Source of the DNA: Engelhardtia mirabilis
Lineage (GTDB): Bacteria > Planctomycetota > UBA1135 > GCA-002686595
Length of the DNA stretch: 64,000 bases
Assembly: GCF_007748095.1 (NCBI RefSeq)
Contig: NZ_CP036287.1
Coordinates: 3,534,001-3,598,000, forward strand
Direction of reading: 5' to 3'
The stretch's first letter is position 1. Each line of letters starts with the position of its first letter. The notes below the pieces were generated by a model. It searched no databases and was not told where the DNA came from. It saw only the letters and a list, made by a program, of their open reading frames with translations. Position numbers and translations under genes: made by a program. Below, piece by piece: positions 56,135 through 64,000 of the stretch.

Positions 56135-57580
56135 TCAGGCGAACAGTCGCCGCCAGAGATTGGTCTGCAGCAGGAACTCGGGGTCCAGCTCGCGTTTGAG
56201 CCCCAGGAAGGCCTCGAGCTTGTCCGCGTCGAACATGCGCCGCACGGCGCTGCCGTCGATCACCAGGTCCTTGGCGAAGTAGAACTTGCCCCCACCGGCC
56301 AGGACGATCTCGGTCAGCTCGGCGCAGTGCTTCCAGAGCTTCTCGCGCCCCGACTTCGTCACGCGGAAGTCCATCGCGAAGCTCCAACCGTCGACCGCGT
56401 GGGTCAGCCAGAACGGATCCGGCCGGTGGCGCTTGAAGACGCCCAGGTAGGGCACGATCCCGCGGTGCTGGCAGTGGCGCAGCATCTCGGTGTAGACGTC
56501 GTGGGCCGTCTCCTTGGGCAGGAAGCTCTGGTACTGGATCAGGCCGCCGGGCCCGTAGGCGCGCTTCCAACCGGGCACGTAGTCGAGCAGGAAGGCGAAG
56601 GCCGCGTGGCTCTGGCGGTGCGGCGCCGCCTTGGCCTCGCGCTTACCCATGAAGTGCTTCGTCGCGTTGAGCCACGGCATCCCGAGGTCGTTGCAGATCG
56701 GGCGCAGGAAGCGCCAGACCTCCGACTTCGGGAAGCCCAGGATGTGCGCCGGCAGCTCCTGGTGCGCGAGGGCCAGGGTCTTCTCCGGGTTGCGGTCCTC
56801 GCCCGGCTTCAGGTAGCGCGCCTCGTGGATCAGGCCGCGCCCGATCCCGTCGCCGCTGCCGAAGCAATCGATCCAACCGACCAGGTAGTCCGCAGCGGCC
56901 TTGCGCTCCTCGATCGAAGCCATCATCTCGCCCAAGTTGGCGGAGCTGATGGCCTGCACTTCGAGGTCGCCCGAGTACACCCGCTTGGTCTCGAGCCGGA
57001 TGCGGCTGAAGACTCCGAGCATCCCGAAGCCGCCGATCGCCGCGTGGAACAGGTCGGAGTTTCGCTCGCGGCTGCAGGTCACGACTTGGCCGTCCGGTCG
57101 CACCAGGTCGAAGTCGAGGATGGCGTCGCCGATGGTGCCCACGGCGTAGTTGTTCTTGCCGTGGATGTTCATCGCGGCCGCGCCGGCGATGGTCGGGAAC
57201 ATGGTCCCCGAGACCACCCGCGGCCAGAAGCCTTGCGGCACGATCTCGCGCCACAGTTGTTGGATCGTGACGCCGGGCTCCAGGTCGGCGATGCCGGTCT
57301 CGGCGTCGAAGCCGAGGATGCGGTTCATGCGCCCGATGTCGAGCACGTGCCCGTCCTCGTTGACGCTGGCGTCGCCGTAGCTGTTGCCGCCCCCGCGCAG
57401 GCCCAGGTGGCGGCCGTCGGCCCGGGCCACGTCGAAGCAGGCGCGGATCTGGTCCACGTCGGTGGGCCGCAGGACGCGGGCGTGGGCCCCGACCGCCATG
57501 CCCCAGCCGGCCACGAACTCGAAGTCGGAGCGCGGGGCGGCGGTCGGCGTCGGGCGGGATTCGGTCACGAGCTCGCTCAC
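56135..57580 (-). CDS. FAD-linked oxidoreductase, DprE1-like
   Basis: The 481-residue protein has an FAD-binding PCMH domain (GLRGGGNSYGDAS, about 60-72; PTIAGAAAMNIHGKNNY; GGFGMLGVF) and a C-terminal domain like DprE1 (VPYLGVFKRH, WSFAMDF, KFYFAKDLVI). DprE1 oxidises decaprenylphosphoryl-ribose to the 2-keto form as the first half of an epimerisation. The lysine of FYFAKD, catalytic in the mycobacterial enzyme, is present. The mycobacterial active-site Cys (Cys387) aligns with Ala in WSFAMDF. The gene starts on GTG five bases after the SDR gene stop. Together they form a DprE1/DprE2-like pair; the lipid-linked sugar here is unknown. Confidence 0.85.
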   Translation of the reverse strand: MSELVTESRPTPTAAPRSDFEFVAGWGMAVGAHARVLRPTDVDQIRACFDVARADGRHLGLRGGGNSYGDASVNEDGHVLDIGRMNRILGFDAETGIADLEPGVTIQQLWREIVPQGFWPRVVSGTMFPTIAGAAAMNIHGKNNYAVGTIGDAILDFDLVRPDGQVVTCSRERNSDLFHAAIGGFGMLGVFSRIRLETKRVYSGDLEVQAISSANLGEMMASIEERKAAADYLVGWIDCFGSGDGIGRGLIHEARYLKPGEDRNPEKTLALAHQELPAHILGFPKSEVWRFLRPICNDLGMPWLNATKHFMGKREAKAAPHRQSHAAFAFLLDYVPGWKRAYGPGGLIQYQSFLPKETAHDVYTEMLRHCQHRGIVPYLGVFKRHRPDPFWLTHAVDGWSFAMDFRVTKSGREKLWKHCAELTEIVLAGGGKFYFAKDLVIDGSAVRRMFDADKLEAFLGLKRELDPEFLLQTNLWRRLFA

Positions 57581-57585
57581 GGGGA

Positions 57586-58431
57586 TCAGATCGACAGGCG
57601 ACGGAAGACGACCGAAGGGATCAGCTTGATGATCGTCCCGACGATCCACCAACGGCCCTTCACGTAGCGGGTGTTCACCCGGTTGCGGGCCGCCGCCAGG
57701 ATCTGGGCCGAGGCCTCCTCGGGGGTCGAGAGCCAGAACAGGCCGTCCATGCCCTTCGTCATGGCCGTGTCCACGAAGCCCGGCTTGATCGTGCAGACGT
57801 GCACGCCGACCTCCGAGAGGCGGTTCCGCAGGGCCTCCAGGTAGGTGTTCATGGCCGCCTTGCTGGTGCAGTAGACCGGGAAGCCCTTGCGCCCGCGGTC
57901 ACCGGCGATCGACGACACCCCCACGATCGTCCCGCGGGTCTGGCTGGTGAACAGGTGGGCGGCCGGGTTGCACCAGGCGATGCAGCCGGCGGTGTTCACG
58001 TTCAGGGTGAACAGGTCCTTCGCCGTGTCGTACTCGCGGGGCTCCATGGCGGGCATGACGCCGGCGGCGTAGATCAGGAGGTCCAGGCCGCCCAGCTCGC
58101 GCACCAGGTCCTCGAACAGGGTCGGGATGGCGGTGATGTCGAGCACGTCGTGGGTGCGGGTCAGGACGCGCCCGCCGCTGGTGACGCCCAGGTGCTCGGA
58201 CTCGGCCGCGAGCTTGTCGAGCTCCTCGGCCCGCCGGGCCAGGGCCGCGACGTGGTAGCCCTCGGAGACGAGCTGGCGCACCAGGGCGGCGCCGATGCCC
58301 GAGCTGGCGCCGACCACGATCGCCCGCCGCTGGTCCACGGGGACCCCGGACAGGGCCGGGGGCCGCGCGGGGGCCGCGGCCTGGGCCGGCGTGGGGCGGT
58401 CGGTGGGGGCGGCGCTCGTGGCGTCGGGCAT
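57586..58431 (-). CDS. SDR-family reductase, DprE2-like
   Basis: The 281-residue SDR has a polar Ala/Pro leader (about 1-32), the cofactor motif GASSGIG (41-47), YAAG (about 109), VSSIAG with the catalytic Ser and VYCTSKAAMN with Tyr/Lys. The C-terminus (RWWIVGTIIKLIPSVVFRRL) is hydrophobic and may bind membrane, as in DprE2. DprE2 reduces the 2-keto intermediate made by DprE1 to give the epimeric sugar. ATG 58431 is chosen. The frame is open far upstream, but only as a shadow of the FG-GAP gene on the other strand. Gap to the DprE1-like gene is five bases. Confidence 0.85.
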   Translation of the reverse strand: MPDATSAAPTDRPTPAQAAAPARPPALSGVPVDQRRAIVVGASSGIGAALVRQLVSEGYHVAALARRAEELDKLAAESEHLGVTSGGRVLTRTHDVLDITAIPTLFEDLVRELGGLDLLIYAAGVMPAMEPREYDTAKDLFTLNVNTAGCIAWCNPAAHLFTSQTRGTIVGVSSIAGDRGRKGFPVYCTSKAAMNTYLEALRNRLSEVGVHVCTIKPGFVDTAMTKGMDGLFWLSTPEEASAQILAAARNRVNTRYVKGRWWIVGTIIKLIPSVVFRRLSI

Positions 58432-58602
58432 CGATGGTCGGCGGCGGGGCCGCGGGGGGCTGGGAGGACTCGGGCGGGCGAGGGTCGGCCCGTCATTCTC
58501 CCCCACCACGGCCGGCGGGCCAACCCGAGGCCGCCCGTTCCGGGTGAAGCGGGGGTGATCGAGGCGCGAGCGCCATGGATCGGAGCCGGTCGATCTGGTG
58601 CC

Positions 58603-61600
58603 ATGGGCGTCGAAGTCATGGGAAACCACCACAGCACGCGCTCCTCGCTCCGGCCCTTCGCAGGCATCGTCGTTCCGCTGCTCCTCCTGGGGGCGAGCGC
58701 CAACCTGGCCTCCTGCGGGAAGACCGAGCCGCAGCCCAAGGTCGGCGACCCGACCGGCGCGGTGCTGACCGCCCGCGAGCGAGCCGCGGCCCTGTTCGCG
58801 GAGGAGCGCCTGAGGGAGGCCCGCGAGGCCCTCGAGCCCCTGGTCACGCTCGAGCGACCCGATCCCACCGATCTGCTGCGCGCCGGGATCCTCGACCTCG
58901 AGCTGGGCGGGAGCTTCACCGCCGGTCGCGAAGAACTCACGGCCCGCGCCCTCGAGTCCCTGGAGTTGGTGACGGCCCTTCTGCCCGAGGATCCGGCGGC
59001 TTTCTACGTGCTGGGTCAGTACTACTACGACTTCGACTTCGAGCTGGCCGAGCCCTACGCCCGCCGCGCCTACGAGCTGGCGCCCGACGACCCGCCGACG
59101 GCGATCCTGTACGGCAAGCTGCTCACGGACCTGGCCTACGACATGGAGCCGGCTCAGGCCGACGCGACCCTCGCGGAGGCCGAGCAGGTCTTCGAGCGGC
59201 TCCTGGACCAGGGCGTGGAGTTCCTCGGCTCCTGGACCCTGATCGCCCTCTCGAACTACGCCAACCTGCTGCTCGAGCTGGAGCGCATCGACGACTCCGC
59301 CAACGCACGCGATCGCGCGCGGACCCTGGAGGACCGGGGCCTGACCCGGCCCTCCACCACTCAGATCAGGCGCGGTGACCTGGGCGCGCTGCTCTTTCCC
59401 CAACCCCAGGGGTCGGTGGCGCGCCCACGCAACGACCTCGAGCCGGGGACGGCGGCGGCTGCCAGCTTCCCCGCGGGCCTGCGCTCTCTGCGCGCGTTGA
59501 CCCTGTCCGAGCGCGCCCACCCGATCAGCATCGCCGACGTCGACGAGAACCTGACACCGGACCGTGACTACGAGGGCCGGCCGGCGGGGACCGTGCAGGT
59601 GGACGCCCACCTGGACCCGCAGCAGCTCGTAGGCGACGACGGCCGCGCCCTGTGGCTGATGCGGCCGAGCGAGGACGGAGCCTGGCGCGGGAGCGTGATC
59701 GTGCCAGCCGAGGGCGACGGCGAGATCGAGGCCTGGGAGGCCATCGACCTGGGCGAGGACCGCGGCGAGCGCGAGCTCTTCGAGGGCCTCAGCCAGGGCC
59801 GGCCCTACGCCAAGGGTTTGCCGGGCAGCCGCGACGGCGTCCAGCGCAGCGACCTGGAGCTCGCGGTGGCGCGCGCGGGCGTCGTCGAGCTGTGGCAGTG
59901 GTCCGCCCCCGCGGCGAGCTACTCCCCGCGTTTGGAGCCCATCGCCAGCTATCCGGGGCGATGCGAGTCCCTGGTCACCTGCGACGTGGACCACGACGGC
60001 GACCTGGACCTGATCCTCGCCGGCGATTTCGGCGCGCGGTTGCTGCGCAACGACGGCGCGGAGGGCTCCGGAGGCTTCACCGACGCCACGCAGCAGCTCG
60101 GCCTGCACGCCTCGGCCAAGTTCACCTGGGTCATCCCCGAAGACTTCGACAGCGACGCGGACGTGGACCTGCTGTTCGGCGGGCCCGCCGGCGCCTTCCT
60201 CGCCAGCAGCGATCGCAGCGAGCGCTGGAGCGACGCGAGCGCGAAGCTGCCCGCCTCGGCCAGTTGGGCGCGCGCGCCCCTGGTCGCCGACTTCGACGCG
60301 GACGGCTTCTGCGACCTGTGGCTGCCCACCAGCGGCAAGCTGTTCGTCAACAGCTACGGCGAGCGCTTCATCTCCGGCGATGCGCCGGCCTTCCCCGCGC
60401 CCGCGGACGCACGGCCCCAGGCGGTCGACATCGATCTCGACGGCGCCTGGGACGTGGTCTGGACCGATGCGAAGGGGCTGCTGCAAGGCGAGCTCGCCCT
60501 GGCCTTCGACAGGCGCGCGGCCCTCGATCCGATCCAGGTCGGCACCGGCCACTTCGTGATCTCCGACCTCGATCGCGACTGCAACCACGAGGTCGCGTCC
60601 GCCGGCGGCGAGCAGATCGTGCGCCTCGCCGGCTGCCAAGGCGTGCAAGTCGGCTTCAAGGGCGTGAAGGACAACCCCCGTGGCGTCGGCGGCATCCTGC
60701 ACGTGCGCGCCGGGGACCTGTACACGCGGCGCTACCTGCGCGGCGAGCCGGTGCTCGTGGGCGCGGGGGAGCGCGAGACCCTCGACGTGGTCCGCATGGT
60801 CTGGCCCAACGGCGTGATCCAGTCCGAGCTCGACGTGGGTTTGTGCGGTCGGCGCGTGCTGGAGCAGATCGAAGGGCTGATCGGCTCCTGCCCCTTCCTC
60901 TACACCTGGAACGGGACCACCTACGAGTTCGTCACGGACGTGATCGGCATCACGCCCCTGGGTCTGCCCATGGCGCCGGGTCAGCTCGTGCCGCCCGACC
61001 ACGACGAGTACGTCCTGGTGCGCGGCGAGCAGCTCGTGCCCAAGGACGGCTTCCTCGAGCTGCAGTTCACCGAGGAGCTGCGCGAGGTGACCTACCTGGA
61101 CCAGGCGGAGCTGATCGCGGTGGACCATCCGGTCGGCACCGAGGTCTTCCCCGACGAGCGCTTCACCTTCCCGCCCTTCCCCACGCCCCACACCCACACG
61201 GTCGAGCGCCTGGCCCTGCCGATCCGCGCCGTGGACGACCGCGGCAACGACTGGACCGCTTCCCTCGCGGCCCAGGACATGGACCTGGCCAAGCCCTTCG
61301 TGCCCCACCGCGGGCAGTTCATGGGCCTGGCGGCGCCACACGCCCTCGAGCTGGAATTCGACCCGGCGGACCTCGAGGGCGCCGAAGGCCTGCGCCTGCT
61401 GATGTGCGGTTGGCTCTACTGGACCGACGCCAGCGTCAACGTGGCTGCCGCGCGCCATCCGGGCTACGAGTTCATCCCGCCCATCCTGCAGGTGCCCGAC
61501 GGCCAGGGCGGCTGGCGCGACGCCGGTCCGCCGATCGGCTTCCCGGCCGGCAAGACCAAGACCATGGTCGTGGACGTGGCCGGCATCCTCGACCCGGCCG

Positions 61601-62190
61601 ACCCGCGCATCCGCATCTTCTCGACCCTGCGGCTGTACTGGGATGCGATCCGCCTGGCGACCTGCGGTGACGACACCGAGCGAGTCGAGACGCGCATCGC
61701 CGCCAGCTCCGCGAAGCTCTGGGAGCGCGGCTTCTCCTGCCCGATCTACCTCGACGGCGACGAGCGCCTGGAGTGGTTCGAGTGGGACAACACGGAATGC
61801 ACGCCGCGCTGGAACCAGCACCCGGGCGACTACACGCGCTTCGGCGACGTGCTGCCCCTGGTCGAGTCGGTGGACGACATGTTCGTGATCCTGGGCGCGG
61901 GGGACGCGCTGACCCTGCGCTTCGACGCGGCGAAGTTGCCGGAGCTGCGCGAGGGTTGGCGCCGGGACTACCTGTTGTTCCTGGATGGTTGGGCCAAGGA
62001 CCGTGACCCCAACACCTACGAGGCCCTATACGTGGAGCCCCTGCCCTTCCACGCCATGAGCGGCTACCCCTACGGCGCGGACGAGCACTTCCCCGATTCA
62101 CCCGCGCACCGCGAGTACCAGCGCACCTGGAACACGCGCCCCGCCAAGCGTTGGATCGAGCCCCTCGCGAGTCCGTCCCTTCGACGCTAG
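58603..62190 (+). CDS. Large FG-GAP/VCBS lipoprotein with TPR front and UnbV-like segment
   Basis: The 1195-residue protein has a lipoprotein signal (lipobox LASC). Helical TPR-like repeats cover about 55-230 (PAAFYVLGQYYYDFDFELAEPYARRAYELAP). FG-GAP/VCBS calcium-binding repeats lie at about 455-640 (CDVDHDGDLDLILAGDFG, ADFDADGFCDLW, VDIDLDGAWDVVW, ISDLDRDCNHEV). An ASPIC/UnbV-like segment follows (NPRGVGGILHVRAG...VRMVWPNGVIQ, about 690-735). The C-terminal 450 residues are beta-rich and unrecognised (YTWNGTTYEFVTDVIG). ATG 58603 or 58618. Surface-exposed; the TPR-FG-GAP-UnbV order is common in planctomycetes and acidobacteria. The LpxR-like gene follows at once. Confidence 0.85.
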   Translation: MGVEVMGNHHSTRSSLRPFAGIVVPLLLLGASANLASCGKTEPQPKVGDPTGAVLTARERAAALFAEERLREAREALEPLVTLERPDPTDLLRAGILDLELGGSFTAGREELTARALESLELVTALLPEDPAAFYVLGQYYYDFDFELAEPYARRAYELAPDDPPTAILYGKLLTDLAYDMEPAQADATLAEAEQVFERLLDQGVEFLGSWTLIALSNYANLLLELERIDDSANARDRARTLEDRGLTRPSTTQIRRGDLGALLFPQPQGSVARPRNDLEPGTAAAASFPAGLRSLRALTLSERAHPISIADVDENLTPDRDYEGRPAGTVQVDAHLDPQQLVGDDGRALWLMRPSEDGAWRGSVIVPAEGDGEIEAWEAIDLGEDRGERELFEGLSQGRPYAKGLPGSRDGVQRSDLELAVARAGVVELWQWSAPAASYSPRLEPIASYPGRCESLVTCDVDHDGDLDLILAGDFGARLLRNDGAEGSGGFTDATQQLGLHASAKFTWVIPEDFDSDADVDLLFGGPAGAFLASSDRSERWSDASAKLPASASWARAPLVADFDADGFCDLWLPTSGKLFVNSYGERFISGDAPAFPAPADARPQAVDIDLDGAWDVVWTDAKGLLQGELALAFDRRAALDPIQVGTGHFVISDLDRDCNHEVASAGGEQIVRLAGCQGVQVGFKGVKDNPRGVGGILHVRAGDLYTRRYLRGEPVLVGAGERETLDVVRMVWPNGVIQSELDVGLCGRRVLEQIEGLIGSCPFLYTWNGTTYEFVTDVIGITPLGLPMAPGQLVPPDHDEYVLVRGEQLVPKDGFLELQFTEELREVTYLDQAELIAVDHPVGTEVFPDERFTFPPFPTPHTHTVERLALPIRAVDDRGNDWTASLAAQDMDLAKPFVPHRGQFMGLAAPHALELEFDPADLEGAEGLRLLMCGWLYWTDASVNVAAARHPGYEFIPPILQVPDGQGGWRDAGPPIGFPAGKTKTMVVDVAGILDPADPRIRIFSTLRLYWDAIRLATCGDDTERVETRIAASSAKLWERGFSCPIYLDGDERLEWFEWDNTECTPRWNQHPGDYTRFGDVLPLVESVDDMFVILGAGDALTLRFDAAKLPELREGWRRDYLLFLDGWAKDRDPNTYEALYVEPLPFHAMSGYPYGADEHFPDSPAHREYQRTWNTRPAKRWIEPLASPSLRR

Positions 62191-62205
62191 CCCGCTCCCA
62201 GAGCC

Positions 62206-63222
62206 CTGACCACGCACCATCGCATCGCCGTCCTCGCGACGTCGGTCGCGCTCCTCGCCGCCTGCGCCGCGCCCGACCGGCGCTGGTCGGTGCGTGAGGA
62301 GAACGACCTATTCTCCAGCGGCGCCGGGCGGGACCGGGCCTACAGCCAGGGGCTCTTGCTCGGCTGGGAGGCTGACCCCGAGGGGAGCCTGGGGCGCGGC
62401 GCGGCCGCGGTCCTGTCGCCCTTGGGGTTCCTCGATCCCCTGCCAGACGAGTCCGAGCCGGACGTCGAGCACGAGCGCACCCTGCGCGTGTTCCTGGAGC
62501 AGCGCATCTACAACCCGCGCGACCTGGACTCGATGGACTTCGTGCCCGACGAGCGCCCCTACGCCGGGATCCTGCAGCTCGGGGCCACCGCGCGCCACGC
62601 GCGCCTGGACCCCGACGCCGCGCGCCGCCGGGACTGGCTCTACGCCTTCGAGCTGGCCCTGGGCGTCACCGGCGACTGGTCCCTGGGCGAGATCGCCCAG
62701 CGCGGGGTGCACTACGTCCTTGGCGAGGCCGACGCCGCCGGCTGGCAGTACCAGGTCGAGGAGGAGGTCATCGTCCAGACGGCCTGGGACCTGCGCAATC
62801 GGACGCTCTACGGCCGGCTGGGTGCGGCCGAGTTCGACCTCGTGTCCGGTGCCCGCCTGGAGCTGGGCACGGCCTTCACCAACGGCCAGCTCGGCGTCGA
62901 GGCGCGCGGTGGCCACAACCTGTCGCGCAACGACCGGCCCTGGCTCGGGCTGACCGACGACTTCGCCATCTGGGTCTCGAGCGGCGTGAACCTGCGCCAT
63001 GCCCTGTACGACATCACGATCGACGGGAGCCTTTGGAACGACGACCCGCAGATCTCCCTGACCCGCGAGGAGAGCATCTGGCAGTGGTGGTTTGGACTGA
63101 CCACCCGCTGGCGCGGCTTCACCCTGGGCTACCGCTTCCTGCGCCAGCAGAAGGAGTACGCGCAGGAGCTGGGCCCCCACGACTGGGGCACGATCGCCCT
63201 GGGCTACCGCTACAGCTTCTGA
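62206..63222 (+). CDS. LpxR-family (DUF2219) lipoprotein, probable CTG start
   Basis: The protein is like lipid A 3'-O-deacylase LpxR, an outer-membrane beta-barrel. EENDLF (31-36) holds the Asn-Asp pair at the position of the LpxR active site, and DERPYAGILQLG (about 115-126) is the most conserved family block; alternating beta strands run to GTIALGYRYSF at the end. The frame runs back from GTG 62290 through a perfect lipoprotein signal (VLATSVALLAAC) to a stop at 62188. The only initiator-like codon in that stretch is CTG at 62206, which gives 338 residues. Starting at GTG 62290 would lose the signal. It follows the FG-GAP lipoprotein by 15 bases. Suggests lipid A or a similar outer-leaflet lipid. 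Confidence 0.8.
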   Translation: MTTHHRIAVLATSVALLAACAAPDRRWSVREENDLFSSGAGRDRAYSQGLLLGWEADPEGSLGRGAAAVLSPLGFLDPLPDESEPDVEHERTLRVFLEQRIYNPRDLDSMDFVPDERPYAGILQLGATARHARLDPDAARRRDWLYAFELALGVTGDWSLGEIAQRGVHYVLGEADAAGWQYQVEEEVIVQTAWDLRNRTLYGRLGAAEFDLVSGARLELGTAFTNGQLGVEARGGHNLSRNDRPWLGLTDDFAIWVSSGVNLRHALYDITIDGSLWNDDPQISLTREESIWQWWFGLTTRWRGFTLGYRFLRQQKEYAQELGPHDWGTIALGYRYSF

Positions 63223-63326
63223 GCTCGGGGTCGGCTGCGGAGTTGCAATCTGGACGGCGGGGCTCCCGCTGCGCTCTGGGACGGGATAGTCTCGATCGAG
63301 GTCCCGAATCCCAGACTCTCCCCACC

Positions 63327-64000
63327 ATGACCCCCACCCGCGTCCTCTCCCTGGCCCTGCTCCTGGCGGCCCCCGTCGCCGCCCAGACCTCCGAACTCAG
63401 CCGTGGCGGTGGAGCCATCCCCGGCAGCGCCACCTGGAGCGTCGCCGGCGACCCCGGCCAGATCTACGCCATCGTCGTGGCCCTCGACGAGACGCCGACC
63501 GAGATCCTTCCCGGGGTCTCCTTCGCCATCTCCGACGCGCTGCTCGACCTCACCTTCACCCTGCCCGGCTTCATCGGCCTGCTGGACGGCAGCGGCAACG
63601 CCACGGCGAGCGTGCCCATGGTCGACCCGGGCCTGGCGGGCCTGGTGATCTCGGCCCAGGCGGTGACCGGGCCGACCTTTGGTTCGCCCTCGAACCTGGT
63701 GCGCACGACCCCGGCCGTCTCGGGCACCTTCGCAGCGACGGTCGAGGCCCCGGCCCTGCCGATCCTCGGCGGCGCGATCTCTCAACTGCCGAACGGCGAC
63801 CTGCTCCTGGCCGGCGGCAGCGGCCCGGCGGCCCAGCGCTACACCGACGAGCTCGAGCGCTTCGAGCTGGACGGCCTGACCTTCGGCGTGGGCCTCCTTT
63901 CCCAGGCCACGGCCCTGGCGGACGGACGCGTGCTGTTCAGCGGCGGCCTGGGCCTCGACGGCCAGCCCACCGACGCCTGCGCCGTCTTCGATCCCACCAC
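63327..64000 (+). CDS. Secreted Kelch-like protein, 3' partial
   Basis: The ORF from ATG 63327 stays open to the window end (about 224 residues seen). A signal peptide (VLSLALLLAAPVAAQ) is followed by a beta domain (about 22-130) that resembles the C-terminal domain of the two SBBP proteins (DGSGNATASVPMVDPGLAGLVISAQAV against DASGNWSLFIGLPN...QALVL). Then Kelch/galactose-oxidase-type blades begin (LPNGDLLLAGGSGPAAQRYTDELERF, LADGRVLFSGGLG). Secreted or surface protein; length and end unknown. The gap from 63223 holds its promoter. Confidence 0.85.
   Translation, partial: MTPTRVLSLALLLAAPVAAQTSELSRGGGAIPGSATWSVAGDPGQIYAIVVALDETPTEILPGVSFAISDALLDLTFTLPGFIGLLDGSGNATASVPMVDPGLAGLVISAQAVTGPTFGSPSNLVRTTPAVSGTFAATVEAPALPILGGAISQLPNGDLLLAGGSGPAAQRYTDELERFELDGLTFGVGLLSQATALADGRVLFSGGLGLDGQPTDACAVFDPT

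Noticed and set aside
57586..61821. Minus-strand frame of 1411 codons
   Set aside because: Only the last 281 codons (SDR) are protein-like; the rest is the reverse of the FG-GAP gene.
63232..63247. Sigma-54-like promoter (CGGCTG-N5-TTGCA) before the Kelch gene
   Set aside because: GG-N10-GC spacing fits, but the -24 box is poor and a similar GTTGCAATC near 21183 lacks it entirely; chance is likely in this GC-rich DNA.

Overview
The window is one very GC-rich chromosomal stretch, densely coded on both strands, with many 4-base ATGA/GTGA/TTGA overlaps between neighbouring genes and frequent GTG/TTG starts. The gene content points to an uncultured-type member of the Planctomycetota or a close relative. 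It has a DUF1587/1592/1588/1585 cytochrome-like protein next to a Tat-exported DUF1552 protein, SBBP beta-propeller proteins sharing a C-terminal domain, an FG-GAP/UnbV-like lipoprotein, and an ABC permease fused to a CPBP protease. An LpxR-like protein and many lipoprotein signals suggest a diderm envelope. The assignment is an inference from gene families; no rRNA or tRNA gene is present to confirm it.

Layout. 1-3425: surface DUF1592 (5' end outside the window) and DUF1552 genes. 3483-12190 (minus): a B12 acyl-CoA mutase block, icmF - mutA - mutB - meaB, for isobutyryl-CoA and methylmalonyl-CoA isomerisation. 12495-14444: secreted M28 peptidase. 14632-19558: five overlapping genes for a membrane protein, a MacB/FtsX-type ABC pair, a ZnuA-like lipoprotein lacking one usual metal ligand, and a 2OG-Fe(II) oxygenase. 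19735-20964: NADP isocitrate dehydrogenase. 21325-26494: two related SBBP proteins.

26564-27466 is the most interesting part. Two neighbouring ORFs are each interrupted by one in-frame TGA, each followed at the right distance by a SECIS-like hairpin. One is a BCP-type peroxiredoxin with TGA exactly at the peroxidatic cysteine. The other is a 53-residue two-helix membrane protein with a Cys-Sec pair that I do not recognise. They are read here as selenoproteins; selA, selB, selC and selD would have to lie elsewhere.

27682-32641: an ICMT-like methyltransferase, then a minus-strand group of signal peptidase I, SDR, aldehyde dehydrogenase and a secreted protein. 33035-38234: otsA, an OtsB-GH15 fusion that could both make and degrade trehalose, and a PAS-GGDEF protein. 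38251-41174: MBOAT/SGNH O-acylation pair. 41277-45609: Nat-type ABC exporter with CPBP fusion. 45531-47265: EamA transporter and an Fe-S-type Rrf2 regulator whose stop codon is completed by a 161-bp MITE-like element with TA flanks. 47516-52083: a small basic protein, two divergent sulfatase-like genes that both lack key catalytic residues, and an ApaH-like phosphatase. 52263-56104: two SGNH proteins around a Clp N-domain protein without AAA modules. 56135-58431: a DprE1/DprE2-like pair. 58603-64000: a large FG-GAP lipoprotein, an LpxR-like lipoprotein that appears to use a CTG start, and the start of a Kelch-type secreted protein.
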